Of a DNA stretch of 6,452 bases, positions 1 to 5,308 are shown piece by piece. The notes beneath the pieces are model-generated. The model saw nothing but the letters and a program-made list of their open reading frames with translations, did no database searches and was not told the DNA's origin. A program made the position numbers and the translations under genes. Each line of letters begins with the position of its first letter. The first letter of the stretch is position 1. Origin of the DNA: Pseudomonadota bacterium (lineage in GTDB: Bacteria; Pseudomonadota; Gammaproteobacteria; Burkholderiales; Thiobacillaceae); NCBI GenBank assembly GCA_021791235.1, contig JAJYXA010000393.1:1-6452 (forward strand), given 5' to 3'.

Positions 1-236
1 CAATGATGGGCGCCATTTTCAAAGGCGAATTGGGTATCGCCCGGCGGTTGCTCGGCACGCCGTGCAACCCCGACGAGCGCAATGACGCCGGCCAGACGCC
101 CGCAATGTACGCAGCGCTGTTCGGGCGACTCGACATCCTGAAAGAGCTTGCCGCACGCGGGGCCGATCTGCACGCTGCCGACGCCGTCGGCAACACCCCG
201 GAGGCGCTGGTGCGCGGCGAGATTCGCACGCACTGA
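1..236 (+). CDS. Ankyrin-repeat protein, C-terminal part (cut by window edge)
   Basis: The frame is open to the left edge and ends at TGA 234-236, so this is probably the 3' end of a longer gene; the ATG pair at 3-8 is more likely internal than a start, because no ribosome site can be seen and the first visible residues already read as part of a repeat. The 77 visible residues hold about two ankyrin units. The first (GELGIARRLL) keeps the second helix. The second has the classic order: GQTPAMYAALFGRLDILKEL, then ARGADLHAADAVGNTPEAL, with the TP start of helix 1, the G-x-L-x-I-x-x-L helix 2 and the GAD turn. Ankyrin repeats bind other proteins; no catalytic residue can be seen and the partner is unknown. 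The gene lies upstream of regB on the same strand but 177 bases away, so co-transcription is uncertain. Confidence 0.75.
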   Translation, partial: MMGAIFKGELGIARRLLGTPCNPDERNDAGQTPAMYAALFGRLDILKELAARGADLHAADAVGNTPEALVRGEIRTH

Positions 237-248
237 CGGGGCCCGCTT

Positions 249-295
249 GGCAATGCCGGGCGGTTCCCGGAATAGTCGCGATATCCCGTATTGCC
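249..295 (+). other. Hairpin-forming stretch after the ankyrin gene
   Basis: GGCAAT (249-254) pairs with ATTGCC (290-295), and inside it CGGG (257-260) can pair with CCCG (285-288). An alternative local stem is CCGGG (256-260) with CCCGG (266-270) over a 5-base loop. There is no T run after either, so an intrinsic terminator is not clear. It may protect the 3' end of the ankyrin mRNA or end it weakly. The rest of 237-413 shows no gene. Confidence 0.35.
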
Positions 296-353
296 GCCCG
301 CCCGTGCAGTCCAGCGTGGTCGGCAGCCCGCAATAAATGGCGCGCCTCTCCGC

Positions 354-370
354 ACAATTGGACAAATTGT
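354..370. promoter_or_regulatory. Possible operator, 17-bp dyad upstream of regB
   Basis: A perfect inverted repeat, ACAATT (354-359) and AATTGT (365-370), is separated by GGACA. It is AT-rich in a GC-rich stretch and lies 32 bases before the -10-like element and 43 bases before the regB start. The spacing suits an activator or repressor site. Which protein would bind is not clear; it does not match the GCGGC/GTCGC arms known for RegA. Confidence 0.35.
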
Positions 371-401
371 CGCGGCCCGCAGCCTGCGGTGGCGCGCGCA
401 T

Positions 402-407
402 TACAAT
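402..407 (+). promoter_or_regulatory. -10-like TACAAT just upstream of the regB start
   Basis: TACAAT at 402-407 ends six bases before the ATG at 414, so transcription would begin at or next to the start codon. No Shine-Dalgarno sequence is present in the 25 bases before the ATG. Together this suggests a leaderless mRNA. No good -35 hexamer is found at 16-18 bases, which lowers confidence or implies an activator. Confidence 0.4.
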
Positions 408-413
408 GCCGCC

Positions 414-1670
414 ATGTCCACCCGAGCGGATTCCACCCTGCTGTCCACCCTGCCCGCCCGCGCCCTGCTGGGGCGCTTGCTGGCGGTGCGCGTGTCGCTG
501 ATTGGCGGCTGGGCGGTCGGCATCCTGTGGCTGCACTGGGGGCTCGGCATCCGCATGCCGCTCGTTCCCATGAGTGCGGTGCTGGTGCTGATGGGGCTGT
601 TCTCGCTGTCCACCGCGTGGCGGCTGCGGCTGGACGTGCCGGCCACGCAGATGGAGTTTCTGGCGCACCTGCTGGCCGACCTCACCGCATTCGCCGTGCT
701 GGTGTTCTTCAGCGGCGGCGCGACCAATCCCTTCGTCTCGCTGATGCTGGTTCCGGTCATCATCGCCGCGATCAGCCTGCGCCCGCGCTGGGTGTGGCTG
801 CTGGCGGCGGTCGCGGGCGGCTATTACGCGCTGCTGCTGTTCGTCTACCAGCCGCTGGCGATCGCCGATCCGGTCGCCGCCACCGGCATGCACCTGGGCG
901 GCATGTGGTTCAACTTCCTCATCAGCGCGGCGCTGATCGCCTTCTTCGTCACCCGCATGCATGCCGCGCTGCGCGCGCGCGACCGGGAGCTCGCGGCCCT
1001 GCGCGAGAAGCAGCTGCGCGACGAGCGCATCGTCGCGCTCGGCACCCAGGCCGCGCTGGCGGCGCACGAGCTCGCCACCCCGCTCGCCACCATCCAGACC
1101 ACCGCGCACGAACTCGCAAGCGAATTCGCCAACGACCCGGACATCGGCGCCGACTGCCTGCTGCTCGAAAAGCAGGCGCAGGCATGCAAGCGCATCCTCA
1201 CCCGGCTCGCCGCGCGCGCGCAGGATATCCCGCCCGCCGCGCAGCCGCTCGATGCCTGGCTCGCCGCGGTGATCGAGCGCTGGCAGGTGCTGCGCCCGGA
1301 TGCGCGGATCACGACCGGACTGCCGGGCGAGCGCCGCGACTTCACCCCGCCCGAGGGGCTGGAACAGGCCATCCAGAACGTGCTGAACAATGCAGCCGAC
1401 GCCTCGCCCGATGCGGTCGAATTCGACGCGGAAACGGATGCTGACGCACTCGTCATCGACATTGCCGACCGTGGACCGGGCTTCACCGCCGAGCAGAAAG
1501 CGCAGGCCGGCCGCGTGCTGTTCAGCGACAAGCAGGGGCGCGGCTGGGGCATGGGTCTCGCGCTCACCCACGCCACGCTGGAGCGTCTGGGCGGCAGTCT
1601 CACCCTGACCGAACGCGAAGGCGGCGGCACCCGCGTTCGCATCACCCTCCCCGGGAGCCCGCCCGCATGA
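414..1670 (+). CDS. regB: Redox-sensing histidine kinase, RegB/PrrB/ActS family
   Basis: A 418-residue inner-membrane sensor kinase. Residues about 20-180 are hydrophobic and fit six membrane segments; the loop motif GGATNPF (101-107) is the quinone-binding signature of RegB. A short linker leads to the H box AHELATPLATI with phospho-acceptor His218. Cys258 (in QACKRIL) matches the redox-active cysteine of RegB that controls activity by oxidation. The ATPase part follows: N box QNVLNNAAD (321-329), G1 DRGPGF (352-357), G2 GRGWGMGLAL (375-384). In the family, the kinase senses quinone and oxygen state and phosphorylates RegA. The ATG at 414 is chosen because the family begins shortly before the first membrane segment; a longer frame from 291 adds 41 residues unlike a protein. 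The stop overlaps the regA start by 4 bases (ATGA), implying translational coupling. All key residues are present. Confidence 0.93.
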   Translation: MSTRADSTLLSTLPARALLGRLLAVRVSLIGGWAVGILWLHWGLGIRMPLVPMSAVLVLMGLFSLSTAWRLRLDVPATQMEFLAHLLADLTAFAVLVFFSGGATNPFVSLMLVPVIIAAISLRPRWVWLLAAVAGGYYALLLFVYQPLAIADPVAATGMHLGGMWFNFLISAALIAFFVTRMHAALRARDRELAALREKQLRDERIVALGTQAALAAHELATPLATIQTTAHELASEFANDPDIGADCLLLEKQAQACKRILTRLAARAQDIPPAAQPLDAWLAAVIERWQVLRPDARITTGLPGERRDFTPPEGLEQAIQNVLNNAADASPDAVEFDAETDADALVIDIADRGPGFTAEQKAQAGRVLFSDKQGRGWGMGLALTHATLERLGGSLTLTEREGGGTRVRITLPGSPPA

Positions 1671-2209
1671 ATGCTGCTGCGATGAAACTCCTGATCGTCG
1701 AGGACGATGCCGATTTTGCCGCCGCGCTGGCGCGCGCCATGACGAAACGCGGCTTCGAGACGGCGCTGGCGCACGACGCTGGGGAAACACGGACCGTGGC
1801 GGACCGCTTCGCCCCCAGCCATGCCCTCGTCGACCTCAAGCTGCCCGGCGAGTCGGGGCTGAAGGTCGTCGCACAGCTCGCCGCGCGCACCCCCGCCCCC
1901 GCCATCGTCGTGCTCACCGGCTATGCCAGCATCGCCACCGCGGTCGAGGCGGTGCGCCTGGGCGCGCGGCACTACCTGGCGAAGCCGGCGGACGCCGACG
2001 AGATCCTCGCCGCGCTCGTGCGCGACCAGCCCGATGCCGCGCTCGAAGTCAGCCCCGAGCCGCTATCGGTCGCGCGGCTGGAATGGGAACACATCCAGAA
2101 AGTGCTGAACGAGCACGACGGCAACATCTCGGCCACCGCGCGCGCGCTGAAAATGCACCGCCGCACCCTGCAAAGAAAGCTCGAAAAAAACCCGCCCAGG
2201 ACGGGCTGA
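1667..2209 (+). CDS. regA: Response regulator, RegA/PrrA/ActR family
   Basis: A 180-residue two-domain regulator, the family's usual size. The receiver domain (about 7-120) has the acidic pocket E12-D13-D14, phospho-acceptor Asp56 in VDLKLPGESG, Thr84 and Lys106. After a short proline-bearing linker (SPEPLS, about 128-133) comes a Fis-type helix-turn-helix ending in SATARALKMHRRTLQRKL, the RegA DNA-recognition signature. Phosphorylated by RegB, RegA-type proteins control respiration, carbon or nitrogen fixation and redox genes; the targets here are unknown. Start: ATG 1667 overlaps the regB stop and has GGGAG (1653-1657) nine bases upstream; the alternative ATG at 1682, closer to the MKLLIVEDD core, has no ribosome site. 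The last residues (KNPPRTG) are encoded by a run of seven A followed by a short GC-rich dyad and look unlike a conserved tail. Confidence 0.93.
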   Translation: MNAAAMKLLIVEDDADFAAALARAMTKRGFETALAHDAGETRTVADRFAPSHALVDLKLPGESGLKVVAQLAARTPAPAIVVLTGYASIATAVEAVRLGARHYLAKPADADEILAALVRDQPDAALEVSPEPLSVARLEWEHIQKVLNEHDGNISATARALKMHRRTLQRKLEKNPPRTG

Positions 2210-2268
2210 GGACAACGGCTCACGCGTCGCGTCATTCTGCTGACAGATTCCGGGAATATGGTGGCAGC

Positions 2269-2283
2269 GTCGGCCCCGCCGAC
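2269..2283 (+). other. Small hairpin between regA and the phosphodiesterase gene
   Basis: GTCGGC (2269-2274) and GCCGAC (2278-2283) form a 6-bp stem with a 3-base loop. CCTTCCC follows rather than a T run, so it is at best a weak terminator for regA or a structure in the leader of the next gene. The 103-base gap 2210-2312 shows no convincing promoter to the eye. Confidence 0.3.
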
Positions 2284-2302
2284 CCTTCCCGCCAATCCTC
2301 AC

Positions 2303-2307
2303 AGGAG
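2303..2307 (+). promoter_or_regulatory. Ribosome binding site of the phosphodiesterase gene
   Basis: AGGAG lies five bases before the ATG at 2313. It is the clearest plus-strand ribosome site in the window and fixes the start just ahead of a signal peptide. Confidence 0.7.
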
Positions 2308-2312
2308 CCCGT

Positions 2313-3617
2313 ATGTTTACCACCCTTGTTTCCCGGCAGGCCGCCGCTTCCGCCGCCTTGCTGATCGCCGCCGCCGCACCGGCCTGGGCCAACGAGCGGC
2401 ATGACCGCGACGACCGGCACGGAGCCGCCCGTTCCGCACACGCCGTCCAGCTCGGCCCGCGCCCGTACTTCCTCGTCGAGGACATGCAGGACGGCGCGCT
2501 CAAGCGCACGCTGCAGCAATGCGCCAACGGTCCGTTCCGCAAGCGCGATTTCTCGATCGGCCACCGCGGCGCGGCCTTGCAGTTCCCCGAGCACACGCAG
2601 GAATCGTATGAAGCGGCCGCGCGCATGGGCGCAGGCATCGTGGAATGCGACGTGACCTTCACCCGCGACAAGGAACTGGTGTGCCGCCACGCGCAGAACG
2701 ACCTGCACACCACCACCAACATCCTCGCCACGCCGCTGGCCGCCAAGTGCACGCAGCCGTTCACGCCCGCCGCCTTCGACGCGAACGGCACCCTGCTCGC
2801 GCCGGCATCGGCCGAGTGCCGCACCAGCGACCTTACCCTGGCCGAATTCAAGACGCTGCGCGGCAAGATGGACGCGTCGAACCCGCGCGCGCGCACCGTC
2901 GCCGAATATCTCGGCGGCACCGCCGACTTCCGCACCGACCTCTACGCCGGCCCCACCAGCGGCACGCTCATGACGCACAAGGAGAGCATCGCGCTGTTCA
3001 AAAAGCTGGGCGTGAAAATGACGCCCGAGCTGAAGAGCGCCAGCGTGCCCATGCCGTACGACAGCGACGGCGACGGCGTCGGCGACTACACGCAGGAAGA
3101 CTATGCGCAGCAGATGATCGACGAGTACAGGGCCCTGGGCGTGCATCCCAAGGACGTGTGGGCGCAGTCCTTCGACATCCGCGACGTGCGCTACTGGATC
3201 GCCAACGAACCCGCTTTTGGCAAGCAGGCGGTCTACCTGGACGACGCCGAGACCCCCGCCGAACTGCCGGGCGCCGCAGAACTGCAAAGCTACAAGGACG
3301 AGGGCATCAACGTCGTCGCGCCGCCGCTGTTCGCGCTGCTCGACGTCGACGGCAGCGGCCGCATCGTGCCCTCGGCTTACGCGCACAACGCCCGTGCCGC
3401 AGGGCTCGACCTCATCACCTGGACGCTGGAGCGCTCGGGCATCCTGGCCGACGGCAACAACGGCTACTACTACCAGACCATCGATTCGGCGATCGCACGC
3501 GAAGGCGACATGATGACCGTGCTCGACGTGCTGGCGAAGGAGGTCGGCATCCTCGGCATCTTCAGCGACTGGCCGGCCACGGTGACCTACTACGCCAACT
3601 GCATGAATCTGAAATAA
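2313..3617 (+). CDS. Exported glycerophosphodiester phosphodiesterase family protein
   Basis: A 434-residue protein of the GDPD family, which hydrolyses glycerophosphodiesters (deacylated phospholipids) to glycerol 3-phosphate and an alcohol, on a TIM barrel. Residues 1-26 are a signal peptide (hydrophobic [17 protein letters not shown], cleavage after AWA), so it acts in the periplasm or outside. The catalytic core is visible: His84-Arg85 in IGHRGA, then [11 protein letters not shown], metal ligands Glu111 and Asp113 in [10 protein letters not shown], catalytic His126 in VCRHAQNDL, and probable metal ligand Glu239 in MTPELKS. It is longer than the 250-350 residues usual for bacterial GlpQ/UgpQ, partly from inserts including DSDGDGVGD (250-258) and DVDGSGR (344-350), both like calcium-binding loops. 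Six cysteines (70, 112, 124, 146, 169, 430) may form disulfides after export. The exact substrate is unknown. It stands alone before a strong terminator. Confidence 0.88.
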   Translation: MFTTLVSRQAAASAALLIAAAAPAWANERHDRDDRHGAARSAHAVQLGPRPYFLVEDMQDGALKRTLQQCANGPFRKRDFSIGHRGAALQFPEHTQESYEAAARMGAGIVECDVTFTRDKELVCRHAQNDLHTTTNILATPLAAKCTQPFTPAAFDANGTLLAPASAECRTSDLTLAEFKTLRGKMDASNPRARTVAEYLGGTADFRTDLYAGPTSGTLMTHKESIALFKKLGVKMTPELKSASVPMPYDSDGDGVGDYTQEDYAQQMIDEYRALGVHPKDVWAQSFDIRDVRYWIANEPAFGKQAVYLDDAETPAELPGAAELQSYKDEGINVVAPPLFALLDVDGSGRIVPSAYAHNARAAGLDLITWTLERSGILADGNNGYYYQTIDSAIAREGDMMTVLDVLAKEVGILGIFSDWPATVTYYANCMNLK

Positions 3618-3623
3618 GCGGAT

Positions 3624-3659
3624 CGGATTGCAGGGACACAGGGCACTCCATGCAATCCG
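3624..3659 (+). other. 9-bp inverted repeat after the phosphodiesterase gene
   Basis: CGGATTGCA (3624-3632) and TGCAATCCG (3651-3659) are perfect complements around an 18-base loop, starting six bases after the stop codon. No T run follows. With the terminator eight bases further on, the mRNA would end in two consecutive hairpins. Confidence 0.45.
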
Positions 3660-3667
3660 TCCCCCTT

Positions 3668-3695
3668 CCGGCCGCTGTTGCGGCCGGTTTTGTTT
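3668..3695 (+). terminator. Intrinsic terminator of the phosphodiesterase gene
   Basis: CCGGCCGC (3668-3675) and GCGGCCGG (3680-3687) form a perfect 8-bp stem with a TGTT loop, followed by TTTTGTTT (3688-3695). It works on the plus strand only; on the minus strand the stem is followed by AAGGGGG, so it should not stop the convergent uppP transcript. Confidence 0.9.
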
Positions 3696-3704
3696 GCCCG
3701 GCGC

Positions 3705-4535
3705 TCAGAAGCTCACGCCCCAGTCCACCAGCCCGCTGTAGGCCGTCGCCAGCACCACGCCGCCGAACACGATGCGGTACCAGGCGAACAGCGTGTAGTC
3801 GTGGCGGCTGACGAATTTGATCAGCGTGCGCACCGCAATCAGGGCGCTGACGAACGACGCCATGCCGCCCACCACGAACAGGGGAATGTCGCCGGCATCG
3901 AACAGATGCCCGTTCTTGTAAAGATCGTATGCCGTCGCCGCGAACATGGTGGGGATGGCGAGGAAGAACGAGAACTCCGCCGCCGCTTTTCTGGACAGCC
4001 CGAGGAACAGCCCGCCGATGATGGTCGCGCCCGAGCGCGAGGTGCCGGGAATCATCGCCAAGGCCTGCGCGAAGCCCACTGCCAGCGCGCGGCGCCAGTC
4101 GAGGTCGTCGACCGTCGGCGTGCCGACGACGTGCTTGCGGCGCTCCGCCCACAGGATCAGCACGCCGCCGATCACCAGCGCGGACGCCACCACGATGGGG
4201 TTGAACAGGTAGCCCTTGATCTCCTTGTAGAACAGGAAGCCCAGCACCGCCGCCGGCAGGAAACCCACCATCAGATTGAGCGCCAGCCGCCTTGAGGCCG
4301 GCTCGGTGTGCAGCGTCGCCGCCACGTGCCCGAGGCGCGCCCGGTACTCCCACACCACCGCAAAGATCGCCGCCAGCTGGATGGCGATCATGAACACCTT
4401 GGCCTTCTCGCCGTTGAAGCCCAGGAGCTGCCCCGCCAGAATCAGGTGCCCGGTGCTGGAAACCGGCAGGAATTCGGTGAAACCCTCGACCAGGCCGAGG
4501 ATGAGCGCGTGCAGCAGCAGGGTGGGGTCGGTCAT
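3705..4535 (-). CDS. uppP: Undecaprenyl-diphosphate phosphatase (UppP/BacA)
   Basis: A 276-residue integral membrane enzyme that removes one phosphate from undecaprenyl diphosphate, recycling the lipid carrier for peptidoglycan and other surface polymers; extra copies give bacitracin resistance in other bacteria. Both family signatures are present: [14 protein letters not shown] (17-30, with Glu17, Glu21 and His30) and [10 protein letters not shown] (163-172, with catalytic Arg167). Most of the rest is hydrophobic segments, as expected for this multi-pass fold, and the length is normal. Start: ATG at 4533-4535 gives [18 protein letters not shown], the usual N-terminus; the 20-residue upstream extension (from 4595) reads through a hairpin and is rejected. 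The ATG has no Shine-Dalgarno sequence; a run of eight T lies ten bases upstream and could serve as an S1-type U-rich entry site. It is convergent with the phosphodiesterase gene. Confidence 0.95.
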   Translation of the reverse strand: MTDPTLLLHALILGLVEGFTEFLPVSSTGHLILAGQLLGFNGEKAKVFMIAIQLAAIFAVVWEYRARLGHVAATLHTEPASRRLALNLMVGFLPAAVLGFLFYKEIKGYLFNPIVVASALVIGGVLILWAERRKHVVGTPTVDDLDWRRALAVGFAQALAMIPGTSRSGATIIGGLFLGLSRKAAAEFSFFLAIPTMFAATAYDLYKNGHLFDAGDIPLFVVGGMASFVSALIAVRTLIKFVSRHDYTLFAWYRIVFGGVVLATAYSGLVDWGVSF

Positions 4536-4545
4536 CGCTGGATAC

Positions 4546-4574
4546 AAAAAAAAGCGCGCCACGGCGGCGCGCTT
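4546..4574 (-). terminator. Hairpin plus eight T, between the small exported gene and uppP
   Basis: Read on the minus strand, AAGCGCGCC (4574-4566) and GGCGCGCTT (4560-4552) form a 9-bp stem over a 5-base loop, and the strand runs on to T8 (4553-4546, the first two T shared with the stem). This is a textbook intrinsic terminator, 88 bases after the stop of the small exported gene and 10 bases before the uppP ATG. It probably ends that upstream transcript. It also overlaps the place where a uppP transcript would begin. Confidence 0.75.
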
Positions 4575-4577
4575 GAG

Positions 4578-4583
4578 ATTATA
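4578..4583 (-). promoter_or_regulatory. Consensus -10 TATAAT, likely uppP promoter
   Basis: A perfect TATAAT lies on the minus strand at 4583-4578. Transcription would begin near 4571-4572, giving a leader of about 36 bases for uppP. The hexamer 17 bases upstream (TCGGTC, 4606-4601) is a poor -35 match and there is no TGn extension, so confidence rests on the -10 alone. Confidence 0.45.
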
Positions 4584-4631
4584 GGGGCAGCGCATGGCAG
4601 GACCGATTCAAGTACCTGCTCCCCTCGCTTC

Positions 4632-4661
4632 CGCCAGGTTCGCCGCGCGACCCGCCTGGCG
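4632..4661 (-). other. Hairpin just after the stop of the small exported gene
   Basis: CGCCAGG (4632-4638) and CCTGGCG (4655-4661) are perfect complements over a 16-base GC-rich loop, starting directly after the TAA at 4662-4664. There is no T run, so it may stabilise the mRNA 3' end, with real termination further on at 4546-4574. Confidence 0.45.
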
Positions 4662-4958
4662 TTACCCCAGGTCGTTGAGCACCGAGCCATAGGTATCGCC
4701 ATCCCCTTTCTCGGGCTCATGGCTATCGCCAGGCGTGTGGGGCACATGGCGCTCGCCCGCCTGGACGTCAAGCAAGATCGAGCCATACAGGTCGCCCTCC
4801 CCTCTTTCCGGGCCATGGCTATCCCCCTTGATGTGGGGGAAATGCGGGGCATGCACATTGGTAATGCTCTGGCTCAGATCAGGATTGTTGTCCAGATCGT
4901 GTGCCCAGACCGGGGAAGCCAGCAGGGCCAGGGCCGCGAAAGTGATAAGGGTCTTCAT
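4662..4958 (-). CDS. Small exported protein with a 32-residue repeat, function unknown
   Basis: A 98-residue protein not assigned to a named family. Residues 1-19 ([19 protein letters not shown]) are a clear signal peptide cleaved after VWA, leaving a mature chain of about 79 residues. That chain is made of two copies of H-x-P-H-x-x-GDSH-x-PE-x-G-x-GD-x-YGS-x-L-x-D (39-64 and 71-96; 17 of 26 positions identical, offset 32), preceded by a worn third start (PDLSQSI, 26-32). The mature part has eight His and fifteen Asp/Glu and no Cys, which would allow cation binding, but this is inference. Start: tandem ATG codons lie at 4961 and 4958; AAGGAG is 3 bases from the first and 6 from the second, so the second is preferred. 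It lies on the strand of thiC but 347 bases after it, with its own probable promoter. Confidence 0.8.
   Translation of the reverse strand: MKTLITFAALALLASPVWAHDLDNNPDLSQSITNVHAPHFPHIKGDSHGPERGEGDLYGSILLDVQAGERHVPHTPGDSHEPEKGDGDTYGSVLNDLG
4671..4844 (-). repeat. Tandem duplication, 96-bp period, inside the small exported gene
   Basis: Unit A (4844-4767) and unit B (4748-4671) encode the two aligned 26-residue motifs; the offset is exactly 96 bases (32 codons). Similarity is still visible in the DNA, for example GAGCCATA on the plus strand at 4684 and 4780 and CATGGCTATC in both units. Differences are mostly silent or conservative, so the duplication looks old and kept by selection. Confidence 0.8.
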
Positions 4959-4964
4959 CATGTA

Positions 4965-4970
4965 CTCCTT
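4965..4970 (-). promoter_or_regulatory. Ribosome binding site of the small exported gene
   Basis: AAGGAG on the minus strand (4970-4965) is a strong site. Its 6-base spacing to the second of two adjacent ATG codons, against 3 bases to the first, favours the start at 4958. Confidence 0.75.
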
Positions 4971-4985
4971 TGCTCTTCAGGTTCG

Positions 4986-5006
4986 AAAACGGCGGAACGT
5001 CCGCCG
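4986..5006 (-). terminator. Terminator-like hairpin in the leader of the small exported gene
   Basis: On the minus strand CGGCGGA (5006-5000) and TCCGCCG (4996-4990) form a 7-bp stem with a 3-base loop, followed by TTTT (4989-4986). The T run is short, so termination would be partial. It lies 15 bases before the ribosome site, a position typical of attenuators, but no leader peptide or clear competing stem was identified. Confidence 0.35.
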
Positions 5007-5094
5007 CGCGATGGCCGTCGACCGGCCGGCTTTTCGGGACGCTCGGACCCGAATTGCGTGCTTGCAGTATGGGAGAGGCGAAGCTTCGACAGCC

Positions 5095-5119
5095 TGACGC
5101 GGAAATTACATTTGCGTCA
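5095..5119. promoter_or_regulatory. 25-bp dyad, possible activator site for the small exported gene
   Basis: TGACGC (5095-5100) and GCGTCA (5114-5119) are perfect inverted arms around 13 AT-rich bases. The centre (5107) would lie near -48 relative to a start at about 5059 predicted from the weak CATACT -10 element, where an activator would bind. The poor -35 match (CTGTCG, 5092-5087) agrees with activator dependence. The binding protein is not known. Confidence 0.4.
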
Positions 5120-5120
5120 T

Positions 5121-5134
5121 CGGGCGCCGGGGAC
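5121..5134. repeat. 14-bp direct repeat, first copy (second at 5268-5281)
   Basis: CGGGCGCCGGGGAC occurs at 5121-5134 and again identically at 5268-5281, 147 bases apart; the inner nine bases also occur inverted at 5185-5193 (CGGCGCCCG). The second copy forms part of the thiC-end hairpin. In DNA this rich in GC the match may be partly chance. Confidence 0.5.
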
Positions 5135-5272
5135 TGGGGTGCGACGGGCGGTGCGCCCTTTTCAGGGAGGAAGGCCGGGGCGAACGGCGCCCGAGGCCAC
5201 GCGTCGAAGCGATGGCGCCGCCGCTGCGGGCTTGGCAAACGGCGGCGTCCGTGTCCGGTTCACCCTGCGGGC

Positions 5273-5297
5273 GCCGGGGACGAAGCGCGTCCCCGGC
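5273..5297 (-). terminator. 10-bp hairpin after thiC, no T run
   Basis: GCCGGGGACG and CGTCCCCGGC form a perfect 10-bp stem over a 5-base loop, 11 bases after the thiC stop codon. GCCCGCAGGG rather than T follows, so it is either a non-classical terminator or a 3' stabiliser. A second stem, GCGCGTC (5285-5291) with GACGCGC (5301-5307), would exclude it but is shorter. Confidence 0.5.
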
Positions 5298-5308
5298 CTC
5301 GACGCGCC

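Larger units (their letters stand above)
4962..5308. other. Gene-free stretch between thiC and the small exported gene
   Basis: No convincing coding frame is found in these 347 bases; frames across it are shadows with low-complexity Arg/Pro/Ala content. On the minus strand it holds, in order: a strong hairpin after thiC (5273-5297), a GC-rich part with a 14-bp direct repeat and a hairpin at 5173-5198 (GGGCG 5178-5182 with CGCCC 5188-5192), a dyad at 5095-5119, a 10-bp palindrome CGAAGCTTCG (5079-5088), a weak -10 CATACT (5071-5066), a leader hairpin TTCGGG/CCCGAA (5033-5053), a hairpin with four T (4986-5006) and the ribosome site. Confidence 0.6.

Noticed and set aside
291..413. 41-residue N-terminal extension of RegB
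   Set aside because: It would include the -10 element and the dyad, and the translation resembles noncoding DNA; the family starts near the ATG at 414.
845..1972. Minus-strand open frame of 375 codons across regB and regA
   Set aside because: Ser/Ala/Arg-rich low-complexity translation that spans two well-supported genes on the other strand.
2232..3386. Minus-strand open frame of 384 codons opposite the phosphodiesterase
   Set aside because: It is rich in Val/Ala/Arg/Gly with no family pattern and lies wholly opposite a gene with clear catalytic motifs; long antisense frames are common in GC-rich DNA.
2645..3811. Plus-strand open frame of 388 codons in another frame of the phosphodiesterase
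   Set aside because: Arg/His/Ala-rich shadow that runs past the terminator into uppP.
4536..4595. 20-residue N-terminal extension of UppP
   Set aside because: It reads through the hairpin and T run, and UppP proteins begin at the MTDP-type start.
4879..5238. Minus-strand frame of 119 codons upstream of the small gene
   Set aside because: Overlaps the signal-peptide coding part in another frame, has Pro/Arg/Ser-rich composition and no ribosome site was found.
5121..5281. CRISPR-like or integron-like repeats
   Set aside because: Only two direct copies of 14 bases, no regular spacers and no associated genes.
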